Of a stretch of DNA of 64,000 nucleotides, positions 1 to 12,300 are shown piece after piece. The stretch's first letter is position 1. Each line of letters begins with the position of its first letter. This DNA comes from Undaria pinnatifida (taxonomy: Eukaryota; Sar; Phaeophyceae; Laminariales; Alariaceae). The position numbers were made by a program, and so were the translations under genes. The DNA is taken from NCBI GenBank assembly GCA_012845835.1, contig JABAKD010000008.1, positions 5,750,775-5,814,774 on the forward strand. The letters are read 5' to 3'. A model generated the notes under the pieces. The model was not told where the DNA came from. It worked only from the letters and a program-made list of their open reading frames with translations, and made no database searches.

Positions 1-9
1 AGGTGTTAC

Positions 10-3000
10 CTGCAACGATCCCGACGAGATCGGCCGTAAAAGAGGAACGCTGGTCCTCGAGCCGCGTTCGCTCCTCGCCGATCATACTTGCCAGAGCACG
101 CGACCTGTCCGATGCTCGACCCATCTTCACAAAGGGAGGAGGTGGGTAAGAGAACGAAAAATGAGCGCAAGCGTCGAGGCTTCCACGAGCAGATTCGCTG
201 TTGTGCTGTGTTAATTTGGTTGTGACTCCACTGTTAACTTAATTATCTTCTTTGTGGCGGTGTTCGTGAGCGGTCTACGTTGAAGCTCAGGCTGCACGTT
301 ATCGGACGACTTGTACAACCATACAACCATGCAAAAATAGCCAATACTTAGTATATACACACATACAAAGTATTTATATATGTGTGTTCACCCTTGGGGG
401 GGGGGTACATATGCCACTCACCCCTTTTTAATACACTACTCGTAGTGTGCCGACATATACCTGGTACCAGGTCGGAACTCGACCAGAAGCCTAAGCCCTA
501 ACCTAGCCCCAAAATCATAGGGGATGGGATCAGGGTGCGTGTGCATAAAATATCAAACACAAGGTTTTAGGTGTATGGGGGTGTACATAATGTTTTCAAA
601 ATAATGATACGTGTATTCGCATCGACGGCCGTCAGTGGTATACCTATTCGCATCCGAGAAGTACCAGAACCTGATGCAAGGAAAATCACGGTTCGCACGG
701 CTGAAAACACACACCTTACGACTGTTATACCCTTTTGGTTGATACCTGGTATCTACTACTTACTCAGTACCACCCTGGCCCGAAATGTAAAGGCCGTTTT
801 TTTGGTCCTGTTCTTCATGTCTCGACGGTCATTGCATTTCCGTTCAAAATTGCATTTCACAGTCCCATCATTTACAATTGCTGCACGTCGTACAAAACCC
901 AATGCCGCCCTGCGCTACCGTACGAGATCGGCAAACTTCAACCTTGCCTTCTCTTTCCAGGCCTCAGTCGCGCGAAGCCGCTGCCGTCTAGCGCCCCGTA
1001 CCAACTCCTTGAGTTTGTCACTCGCGGCCAAGAAACAGTGGCGCCAAGCACCTGCCGCGTCGTTGATCCGAGCAGCTTCGGATTCGGACACGACCCCCCA
1101 GATATAACGTTGAGTATCGCCCCGTTTTGTGAGCGCCGATGTAACGATGTCCTCTCGAATGGCCCCAGCCTTGAATCGGACAGTGGCGAGCCGACCCGCA
1201 GGATTTTTCGATAAAAATTGGTTACATATAAGCAGGGATTTTCTTAGCTGCAGCGGAGGCGAAGGCCCGGTGGGAACTCGGCAAGGTAGGCTGAAGAAAT
1301 GGGCGAGGGTCAGGAGGAAATCGCCGTCACCGAAGCGGTTTCCATATTGTTGAGGTCTCAGGGTAGCCACGAGCGCAATGAAACGGTATATACAGATATA
1401 CAGTGGCAGGCCTGGCACCCGGTCCGTTTTCTTACGTTTTATTACCACAACTAATGACAAGGGGCTTCTACTCGCCCAATAATGACTCTACGACGCCAAG
1501 CCCCCTATGGCGCATGTGCTAGCTTGTCCCATTTCACCATCTAGCTCCGCCATTTGACGGATAATTTAAAGTACTTTTACACTCATGTTCTCATTATACA
1601 AGCGCACCAAGGTTAAGGCTGTTGTACACTGTCGCCGCAGTTGCAGGCGCAGCAACTCAACAAGCGATCCGCATTCGCTTGGTTGCCGTGCCACCGCAAG
1701 CGCAGGCGCCGACGCAGACGCAGAGACGCAGCACCACCAACGAACGATCCCAACTCACTCGGTAGCTGTACCGCCGGAGATACAAGCGCAGGTGCAGCAG
1801 CATCAACACACGATCCGGGCTCACTCCGGGCTTGTGTTCAATCGCTCACCTCGGCGTCCCTCCTCTGGAGCACCCGAAGCTCCGCGGCCTTTCGGTTAGC
1901 AACCGTATGCTGGGCTCGCCCCAGCTGAGCCTTCCAGAGCGCGAGGGACGCCATCCACGACCGCCGGAAGCCCTCCGCCTCCGAAGAAGCCTCCACCTGT
2001 CGTCGTTTCAAATCGTGCAGGACCCCCCGCCTCCGCTTCCGCACCGCCACTATCGAATCTGCAACGCCCCCCCCTCCCGTTCCCGCACCGGCTTCTCGAG
2101 GCCCCAACGACCATACCCCGCTCCCGTCGGCGGGAGGTCCTCTTTCGCTATCGGCCATGAGAAGCCGCAGAACGTCGGCCGCGCTTCGTCGAAACACTTC
2201 TCGCTGAAGCCTGGTCCAGCATGCGACCCGGCTTGCCTCGCCCTCGATTTCGGCCGTCACTCGGCGCCTCTCGCGGTCCCACGCAGCATCGGGTCCCACC
2301 ACCTCGCCGTCCACAGCGTAGCTGCAAACGTCTCCCAGTGCTCCCGGGCAACCACCGATTTCCCCGTCTGAGAGACCGTTTTTCCTAGTTTTCCCAACAA
2401 CGGAGGCGAGGTGCTTAACCCGGGCTACGTCCGCGGCACACTCCGACACGAAGGCGCGCCTGGCTCGAGCCCTCGTGTCGTCGTACAGCGCCGTCAATCC
2501 TCTGTATGTAAGGTAGGTGAGACTCTGCCGGCGACGCGAAGATAGCCGCGCTACCGCCGCGGACTCGGACGCATGCAGCTTGACTTGCTCGACCTCAAAA
2601 AGCGCCTGTGCGGAGATTCGAGCAATGCAGTCGTCGACCTGTTCTTGCGACAGTGCGTGCCTATTTTCTCCTTCTCGCGCGATGCCTGGCGTGATGACTT
2701 GGGTGATATTGTTTTCGACGAACGCCGAGACGCTGGAGGCACTGGGATCCCTCGCCGGAGCTGATTCCGCGGTGTGTGGAACGAGGGCGAAAACTGCCTC
2801 TATTCGAGTCATGCGCTCAAGGTGCTCCGAATGGTCCATCCTGGCGAGCGTTGCCAACTCTTGGCCGTATCCCGAGCCGATAAGCTGGAGAACCCCGGGG
2901 TAGGTCGGTCGGGCGAACAAAAAGCATAATCTGTCACGTTCGTGAGTTTAGTTTTATTGATTATGACAATTCACTACGTTCCGTTGAAGCGTGTTGCACG

Positions 3001-5222
3001 GGGACCGTCGGCGGAGCACGTGCCCCAGCCTTACGTACAGAGACGCACACATGAAGGGGGGAGCCTTGTTTTACCTACTACGTGTGTAAATCGTGTTTTG
3101 CCTTCCTGCTCGATTTTACCACCGACACTCGTTGCCCGCTTGAAGAACTCCAGCTACGCCTACACGTCCCGCGCTGCTTCACAACGACGTCGCACAACAA
3201 CGTCGCCTGTGTAAGTTCCAGGTTCTCGACCCAACCGCCGTATGGATGTTAGATATCTTTCCAGGAGAAGAAAAAATCATGTCAAGGCTCACGTGTATTC
3301 GTTGATCCTCCAGGGCGGCAACTTGGGCTTCGTGGTTCGTTGCGAGGCGTTCGCGACACAGCCGCCGCTGGAACTCAAATGTCCGTATTCTGTGCGCCTG
3401 CTCCTTCCACCAACCCGCCAGCTTGCGTTCCTCCTCTCTTGCCGCGTTTGACGTGAGGATCTGTTGCTCTTGTCTCCACGTGTGCACCCGTTGGCTCTAA
3501 CGGACAAGGTAGGGGAGTGGCGCGAGCTGGGGTGTACTGATGTCTGTATCAGGTATGTTAATATTTTCTTCTCAAGAGCGTCTCGTATATTTTTATTGTG
3601 AAGGTAGTGAGGATATCGGAAAGTTATGATATCATCGGCCGATGTCGCAAAATTCACGAGGAATGCGGGAAGCGTCGACCCATCTATCGCGCAGCTTGCC
3701 AGGCTGGGTATCGAACTGTTGGGGACCTCCGACAGCTGTTGTACAATTTAGTTTTAGCTCCCCGAACCAATAATAAAGCAGATGTACCGCGGGGGTACAT
3801 TTGCAATTGCACCGCGTTTCGCTGAAGAACCTGCAGGCATCAAGAGGCGCGATGTGGCCGACATAAAGCGTCCGTATATAGTCCAAGAGACACTGATCGC
3901 ACTGCTCAATATGTGCTGGCGCTGCTTTTGGTTAGATGTATAGCCATCAACTTCTTGTGCTATCGTGCAGCGACAGTCCAAGCCTATTAAAAATACCATT
4001 CACCATCACACTTAGACTCGTGCTACAACAGAAGTAGCACTTTTTGACATTTTTGTTTTTTCTGCATGGCGGGGCTCCTTAACACGCCTTAACCCTCCTT
4101 ATAACCCAAAATAGTCAAATAATTAATGCCATATTTCTGGTTTTGCAATACTGATACGCTTTGTGTACCAATACCAGGGGTTTAGTGCATCGAGTTACGC
4201 TTTCTGGTTGGCTCAAAACTAGTTTGGGGGTGTGGTATTCTTATACTATATATAGTTCCTCAAGTGATGGGCCTCATAAAAAAAAAAACTACCTTTACCG
4301 TATAGTGTGGGTCCTGAACACCTTTACAACTACATATCAATCCGCGGTCTTGGGGATCAAATTTCTTGGACTTTGGTGTGGGGTACGTTTTGCATGTACA
4401 GTAAAATAAAAGGATTAACGTAACCAATAAACTGGGTGCGCGCGGCTTTACCTCCTTTTCAAGAGCACAAGCCCTGCGAACGTCCTCCCGATCCTCGATG
4501 GCCCTTGGGCAAAGGCGCGCTTGCCACGGCAACTCTTTCCAACTCTCGCAAATGGTCTCCTCGACGGTTAGGATGTCTTCCGTAGCTTGTCCGTGTGCTG
4601 CAAGGTTAGCGCCACGTCTACCGGGGTCTGCAAGGTCGTTGTCCCGTGGAAACCGTTTTCTCTCCAGGGAAGTCCAGAACGACTCCGTCGACTTTATCGA
4701 GTTTGCCGAACCTAGTGACTGCATCGAACCTGTCGAGTTTGCTGAACCCAGCGACTGGGTCGAGTCTATCGAGTTTGCCGTGCCCAGCAAGTCTAGGGCG
4801 GGTACGGCGGATCGGAACGAATTCACGGATACACCACTGTGAAGATCCCTTCTCTTACTGTGACTTGAGTTCTGTTCGCCCACGTTCCTACGCGTTTTTG
4901 TCTTATCTTGGCGGGGATACGTGTTTTCTTCCTTCGTGCTTTCTCCCCCTGCCGCTGCTACGGTAGCGACGCTGAGGGTGGATAGTGGCGGTACCGTGGC
5001 TTGTTCTTCGCTCGAGATCGCACCGAGTGAACGCGGGGGGGTTCGTACGCTAGTCGTCCTCAGCGGGTTCAAACGCTCAACACAGTTCGATGAGCACAAA
5101 AGGTCGTTGCGACGAGGAAAAGCCCGTTGGCTCGGGCGTCTTCTATTGTTGGTGGTTCTCGACCCCCCGCCGCTGACATCGATGGTAACAATATTTTTCC
5201 GCTCCCTCGCATAACCGCCCAT
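10..5222 (-). CDS. Coiled-coil-rich protein of unknown function (5' complete, 3' end beyond window)
   Basis: Five minus-strand exons join in constant phase 0: complement(4452..5222), (3293..3496), (1850..2884), (924..1247) and (10..124). The last ends at a GTAACA donor in phase 1, so the gene continues off the left edge. At least 816 residues are visible. The chosen start is the ATG at 5222, the first in-frame ATG of exon 1. Exon 1 is basic and Ser-rich, with three imperfect copies of a motif like QSLGSANS. Exons 2-5 are rich in Arg, Glu, Ala and Gln with long predicted helices (for example EEERKLAGWWKEQ and EERTRLEDQR), as in structural coiled-coil proteins. No catalytic motif, membrane segment or signal peptide is seen. 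A flagellar or cytoskeletal role is possible from composition alone. I do not recognise the family. Splice sites are fairly secure for exons 2-4 and less so for exon 5. Confidence 0.6.
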
Positions 5223-6340
5223 TTGGGGGGGCGAGAGTCCAGGCAAGCGGTTCGACGGTTTTGGTCTTCGCACGCGTTCTGGGGTTTGCAGAAGAGCCTT
5301 GAGCTTCTGCAGTGCGTATTGTCAAGAGAAACGTGGGGTTACAAACGACAGGCAGCAGGTGAGCGTATCGCACCGTCTCCCACTCTGCTGCCATTTCGTG
5401 CGGAAGACACTGTGTGGAACTGCAAGAGGTTTTACGGTTCTGTCCTCTACCAGGTATATAAGATGGTTTCATACGCTCCTTCCTAGAAGACAAAAACGCG
5501 CCCCGGCATTAATAGTTACTTGCGCCGCACCGTACACATAAGCACACCCTTGCCTTCGTCGCGATGCCACTACGCTGTGGACAACCGGCTGCGCGGGGGA
5601 GACTTGCTGTCGGGCCCATGCACCCATGCAGACAGCCCGATGAATCTGGTTTAGGCCCAAAGCATCGACACACCCTGACGGTGTAGTCCATGAACGGGCG
5701 TGCTGCCACCGACCTCTTCGGACCAGCCACTGCCGTTGTATGACGATAACAACCAGCTTTCTATGACATCGTCGACTTGTCCGGTACCTCAGTGGATCGT
5801 CCGTGTGTGGACACGTTTTGCCATCTCTGCTCTCAACAACGAACGCGAGTTTCGACCAGGCGCTCAATTGTGTTGAACACGGCTTCTTGATACGACCGTG
5901 TTGCATGGTGCATACGAGAATACCAGGTATATATATATACAGTACGATTAACCAGTACGAGCGTGTGTATTGTGCGAGTAGGTACCACCCAACAATGGCA
6001 GCTCGTCATCCTTTGTGCTTTGTGCCACATGTTACTTTCTTTCTCGAAATTCCGACCACAATTATTTACTTGCTTCCAGTCTTTGGTCGTACATCGGACG
6101 TTGTTTTACGTTTCAGATGAAACGGAACAAAATAACGCCTCGCTATTTGGAAGATCCTCTCGGGATATTCGAGAAATTCGGGGTTCCAGCGTTCCAGCAT
6201 CCTGCCGACAGAGCCGACCCACAATACGCAACGCACAACCCACAGGTTTCACAAACCACCCAAACACCAAAACTCCTGCGACTCCATTCCACGCACACAG
6301 CAACTGATAAACCCAGAGACAGGCTACTTTCCTATCAAAT
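5223..6340. promoter_or_regulatory. Divergent intergenic region between the coiled-coil gene and thioredoxin
   Basis: About 1.1 kb separates the ATG of the minus-strand coiled-coil gene from the ATG of the plus-strand thioredoxin gene, so both promoters must lie here. A short (AT) run sits at 5930-5940, next to a half-copy of the dispersed ACCAGGTA motif. No convincing TATA box or other core element stands out. The many open frames here look random. Confidence 0.4.
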
Positions 6341-9300
6341 ATGACGGTCACTCCTTGCGACACGCCCGATGCTCTGGCAACCGCCCTGGCTAACGCCGGA
6401 GACAAATTGGTGAGTGGATATTGCAGATTGAAATGATAGGAAATGTTGTTGATGACACGACGCTCTCTAAAAAACAAAAAAACACCTGGACCTGTTTGCT
6501 ACAAACAGCAGTAACCTGTTTGCTACAAACAGCCGTAGTACGCACAGAGACTCAGGCCTCTCTTTTTCACGGTGGGTGCAAGAAGACGTTCAATGAGGGG
6601 GGTATCAGAACCGAACTGCTGGCTGCCGCACGCAAGCGTGGGGAAGAATACTCCGACACCTTCTGCAAGCGGGGAGAAGAATGCTCCGATACCTTTTGCG
6701 GACAACCGCTATTGATACTACTGCTGCTGCTGCGCTCCTGCACCCTTGCTGCTGTTTCTTCGTGGGATGTTGTTTGGTCCTCTTCTTCATGGTCGGCCCG
6801 CAAATGCCACCGGCGGGCGAAAACAGCGGGCCAAGGAACACCCCAGACCCTCGACTCCCTCGGGTCATCTCGGATGGTGTGGCACTCGGCACACCCTCAT
6901 CTCATGGTCTGATTCGTTCTATAATTGCCGATGGTTGCCCTCGTAGCATCGTCTGCGTGAGTGCTACTGCTGTCGGTTTTCGCGCGGCGAATATCGGCTT
7001 TTCCTAGTTGTACGTGTGTGTGCTTTGTACCCCCAGTCCACCGTCATTTCGTCATTTCCTGCATGTCATACTTGTACAAAAGTGTGTGTTACTGCTGTGC
7101 TCACCAGGCACGTACGTGCAACGTTTACAGATTTTGAACGTAAACTCTGCACAGCCCCTGCCGACCTCGAGAGCAGACCTCGAGCCCCCCAAAGGGTTGG
7201 ATTGGGGTAGGGGTTAGGGTTAGGGTTAGGGTCGGGTCTGGGGTCGGGTTGGTCTGGGCAGCGCAACGGTCGTTTTGTGCGGACCTGCACATAGGGAGCC
7301 GCCATGCATAAATCGCTAATGAATTTACGTGCTAATCTAAAAAACCTTACTTCCACGTAAGTGCAAATTCACGGGAGCCCTGCTGTGCTCGCTTCGTTTT
7401 TTCTTCACCCTATACATACCTACAAGGGCTTCGCTCCGCGGGCGGCTGCCGACGCCACCCGCTATCCTCGCGCAGGGGAGTGTCTGGCATTATCGTTGTG
7501 TTTTTTTAGACTGGGTATGCGAATGTAATTTGCGGGGGGAGGAAGCATGAGAACAGAGAGATGGACAATCAAATCAATCAAAAAGAAAGCAAAAAGTCGA
7601 GTGCGCACGTACCCAGGTACATACCGGTACCTGGTACCTGGTAGTTCGCGTGATACCTGGTACAGCGATATGTTCGAAGGAAGGCACAGCGCTTCACCGC
7701 AGCGCAAGGCACGGCACCGCACGGCGCTGCCCTGCTGAGCAACAGCTGGGTTGAGCTGAGCTAGGAATGCATTTTTTATGATTAGAGTGTTTGCGAAAAT
7801 ACGTTTCTAAAAATTTACTTGCCTTCCGCTAAAAAAAGTGAATTGCCTTCCCACCGAGTTTTTGGTGTATTTGCGCTAGCGGTAAACAAAATCCAGGGCT
7901 TTTCACGGGTCATGACCCGACCCGCGGGTCGGGTCAAGGGGGTTTCAAAATCTCGCGGGTCGGGTCGGGTCGGGTCATTACGTTTTAAAATCTCACGGGT
8001 CGGGTCGGGTCGGGTCAAGAGGTTTTCAAAATCTCGCGGGTCGGGTCGGGTCATGACCCGCGAGATACGGGTCACTTCGCGGGTCAAGCCATAATGACCC
8101 GTGAGTTGTTTTGGGCTGACCCGCGGGTCAAACCCGCGGATCTAGCCGGCGGATCCGCCTTTTTCAAACTTACAGCTGAGAGCCACGTTGATGCCGTGCA
8201 GGCGTCCCGCGGGTCAGGCCCGCGGGTCCGCCAATAAAATACAAACATTTTTTCGGCTTCCTGCCTCCCTCGTGCCGATGCTCCGATCATATGTCATCAC
8301 AGCGTGCAGAACAATCACCAGGCAGTACCCCTCGCTACTCGTACCAAGGCATACGGCAGTGTGACGGGAATCCCGTTCCTACTGAAGCCGCAACAACAAC
8401 AGCAGTAATATTACGGTCATACCAGTACGAAATGTCACCAAACAAACGTAAAAAGGCAAGGAAGGACAGTCGTCGTCGAAGCAGCAGCAGCAACACTGGC
8501 AGCAGCAAGCACCAGCAGCAGCAGACGCCGGATTCTCGCGGATCGCAGCCCCTGCTGACAGACCCACCGCCCCAGTTGTGGGCTTGCTGCCGGAGGCGGC
8601 TTAGCTAGGCTGCTTGCCGGGGCTGGAGATTGCACAGATAGAAGATAGATACAGCAGTAGTAGTAGTAGTAGTAGTAGCTAGCTCGAGAATTATCATACC
8701 AGTACGAAATGTGACCAAACGTAAAAAAGCAAGAAGTCTTAAGAGCAGCCGTTGTCGAAGCAGCAGCAGCAGCAAGCAGCAGCAGCAGCAGCAAGCAGCA
8801 GCAGCAGCAGCACAGCAGCAGCAGCAGCACCCTGGCAGCAGCAAGCACCAGCAGCAGACAACGCACCCTCGCGGATCGCAGCCCCTGCTGGCAGGTCCAC
8901 TGCCCCAATTGTGGGCTTGCTGCCGGAGGCGGCTCAGCTAGGCTGCTTGCCGGGGCCGGAGATTGCACTTGTAAACAAGTTTTATAACTAGCTCGCTCGT
9001 CGGGTCGCTCGTCGGGTCGACCTGGTGGTCTAACGGTACGGGCATGTCCATGCATGTGGGTTGCGGTTTCTTTCCTATTTCTCGCGCGCACACCACATGG
9101 CATAATCATCAGCTGCAAACAATGCCGGTAAAAAACGCAGAGAACACGACATACTGGGAAAAGTACGAGGGACCAAGGACCAACCAACCGACCGAGGTAT
9201 ACATGCTTTGACCCGTGACTTTTTGACCTTGACCCGTGAGAAATGTCACGGGTCAAGTTAACGTGACCCGCCAGACGACCCGAATCTCGCGGGTCACTCG

Positions 9301-12300
9301 GATTGTCGCGGGTCGGGTCGGGTCGGGTCACGACGATTTCAAAATCTCGCGGGTCGGGTCGGGTCGGGTCAAGACGTCTCGAAAATCTCGCGGGTCGGGT
9401 CGGGTCGGGTCAAGACGTCTCGAAAATCTCGCGGGTCGGGTCGGGTCGGGTCAAGACGTCTCAAAAGTCTCGCGGGTCGGGTCGGGTCAGCTGACCCGAC
9501 CCGACCCGACCCGACCCGCGAGATTTGACCCGACCCGTGAAAAGCCCTGACAAAATCCTGCAGGCGACGCCTCCGAAATTTAGTAGGGAAACGGGGATGT
9601 GCGCGATTGTAATATACGTACGAGTACAGCAGCAGCAGTACGAGTACTCGTAGTATTATACGATATACGAGTACTCGTTGTACGTACTCCAGTCTCGAGC
9701 CTCTCGTTTCAGGTGCAGCAGTACCTGGAACACGGTACATGCAAGCACCCAACAGACTACAAATCAGAGGTATGGCGGTCTGTCTCGCGCGTAAAAAACT
9801 CCTTGTGAGCAGGGACTACCTCATTACACGTGCTATAAGCAGAGCAACGCCTTCCTCATGCGACGGAAGGGAAGGCGAAGCGCAGTTTCCCCATGGAACG
9901 TGGACCTGTTATTGCGAAGCACCACCCGGCGAAGAATCCGCAGTGAACGCAGCGGTTTAGGGCAGAGGAGCGGAAACTCCTCTGCCCTAAACCGAAAGTC
10001 ATGCCACGCTTCAGTCGCGGTGATGTTGGAGAAGCGCGGTGGCTGCTGTCGCACAGATGGACCGATACGAGTCCTATCTTGCCAGATGCGGCACACGATA
10101 GCCGCAATCAAGGCGCGTGGTGTCGCTCTCTGCGTTGAGGCTCCTCTCCGCGTGCGTGCGTTCGACTCCGCCAGCTGCGAGAAGTTCACCACAGCTTGCA
10201 GCAAGCGCTGAACCCTTGGTCACGGACGCAGAGGGCAGCAACAGACGGTTCATCACCGGCCTGCTGCATATCTCTGATGTTACGCCTGCGCGTCGTGCTC
10301 AGGGTACTACCCTCTCAATCCTCCGTGCGTTCGTATTAGTAGCTTGTGTTGTGTCGTGACAACAGCCGTGGTGCTTCAAACTGGTCCTGCTTAGGGCGCT
10401 ATAGACCCTTGCAGAGGCGTTCTGCCTCGGACAAATGCTCGGTGTGTTGTAGGCCAATGAAACAGAGAGACAAAATTTACCGTAACTTTTGATCAAAACC
10501 TACCTTCGACAAAGTACATTTTTGCCTTTTTTTCAAAAATTTACCGCAAATATTGCCTTCGGGACAATTTTTGAAGAAGTAAATTTCTAAAAACGTACAA
10601 GATCTCCCTTTGGAGTGGGCTCATGAGAGCACAGCGGATGGGGGTGATGCAAGACGAAAGCAAACAGTGATACAGATTTGAAACGCCTCTTTTCCCGCAA
10701 CAACCCGCTGCCGAAACACAGCGCGAACCACTTCCTGTACGAACGCATACGGATGTTCAGCCCGTGTCAACACTGCTGAGCGGCGCACCCAGCCCCTAAG
10801 TAGTATGACGATATTATGTTAAACTAAAAAAAAAAATATAATTGAAGAACAGTTTTCAGTCATGGATCGCTATCATTATTATTGTGCGCGTTCGAAGGTG
10901 ACAAAGTGCAGTAGTGAAGGGAATTGGCGTGGAAAAGAACAGTGAGAATGTTTGGCTGGTGAGGGTCAGCCGGCGGTGGGTAATTTGTTCCAGCGACCCG
11001 GACTTCTATGGTCACCCCGTATAGTATCTCGGCGGCCGCTACCCCTGCAAAACACACCACCAACAGTTCCGGCCCCAGATTTTGCATACAGAACCGGGTG
11101 CTCCTGTACGGACGCTCGTGTCAACACAGCTGCGCATAGCTGTGCCTTACAGCTGTGCCTTACAGCAGTGCTCGTAGCTGGCATATGACGATTTTCTGTT
11201 GAACTATGACTTTTTTTTGTTCAACTGCTTCTGTCGTTGTGGCATATGTATGCGATTTTTTGTTGTTGACGGTGCAGCTCCCATGCAAGACACAGCAATA
11301 GCAACCCCGGCCCCACTCCCGCGGCCCCAGATATACAGAAGAACCGGCTGCTCCTGTACGGACGCCTGTTACAGCAGCTGTGCCTGCTCTCAGTGCAGTG
11401 TGCTCAAAACGTGTTATTGTTCTAAATTACTGCTGCTGCAACTGCCGACAGCTGCTGCTGACGTGTTTTTTTTTGTGCAAAACACAGCAGCACAGCAACA
11501 GCAGTGCTGAACTGGTGGCCCTGTACAGACGCCCGTGTCAACATAGCTGTGCAGGTCTGCTCCTCTCAGCAGTGTGTAGGCCTGTGCCTCTCGGCAGTGT
11601 GCTTAGCTCTAGCTAGGGGCATTTTTTGTTCAACTATACCCTGCTGGAGTTGCTGTAAACGTGTTCAACCAAAAGAGGCGGCTGCTGTTTTTCTGACGTG
11701 TTTTTGGACTGTTGAGCCAACAGCCCGCCAACAGCCCGCCGACAGCCCACGGAAGCGGAAAAAAAAATGACAGTCCTGCGCCAGATTTTGTATATAGACA
11801 TACTTTCGCAAACACTCTATTAAACAATGTAGTTTTTTTTTTGTTTTTTTTCATCCTCCGGCGGATGGGGAAAAATAGTATGTCAACCTCCTGTACTGCT
11901 CTAAGTAGGTATATTATTAGTACCGGTACCTGGTGCAAAATAAACTCAAGCACAGCAAAGCACTCAGCACGGCGCTGAGCTGCTGAGCTAGCGCTGCGGC
12001 GCTCTGCTGGGCTGAGCTGATCTGCTTGAGCTCAGCTGGGACCTGGTATGATGATACTTCGAGCTACTAAAATAAACAAGGTGAATGAAGAAGTCAAACA
12101 AAAGCTGGACCGTTCTGCAAGTTTTGGAAGGAGGCGGTGTCCAAGTGGGAGGTCTTGAGAGGCCAGGGATGCACCAACCGAGCCCTCTCGGAAAGAACTC
12201 AAAAACAAGTACATGCATACCGGCAAAGCACGGCATAGCACAGCGCTGCGCTCTGCTGAGCGAGAGCTGCAGGGCATCGCAGTGCACTGTACGGTTCTGC

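Larger units (their letters stand above)
7782..11820 (+). mobile_element. Element A, copy 1: terminal-inverted-repeat transposon, interrupted by two insertions
   Basis: The left end TTAGAGTGTTTGCGAAA (7782) and the inverted right end near 11804-11820 match the ends of the intact copy at 49401..50572. Apart from a hAT insertion (7894..9549) and a second insert (about 10599..11803), the sequence is nearly identical to that copy, with only a handful of substitutions and short indels in about 1.1 kb. A minus-strand frame (9833..10204) contains [12 protein letters not shown], which weakly recalls the N-terminal part of Harbinger-type DDE transposases. No full transposase is present, so the copy is non-autonomous. 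The target duplication could not be settled. Confidence 0.7.
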
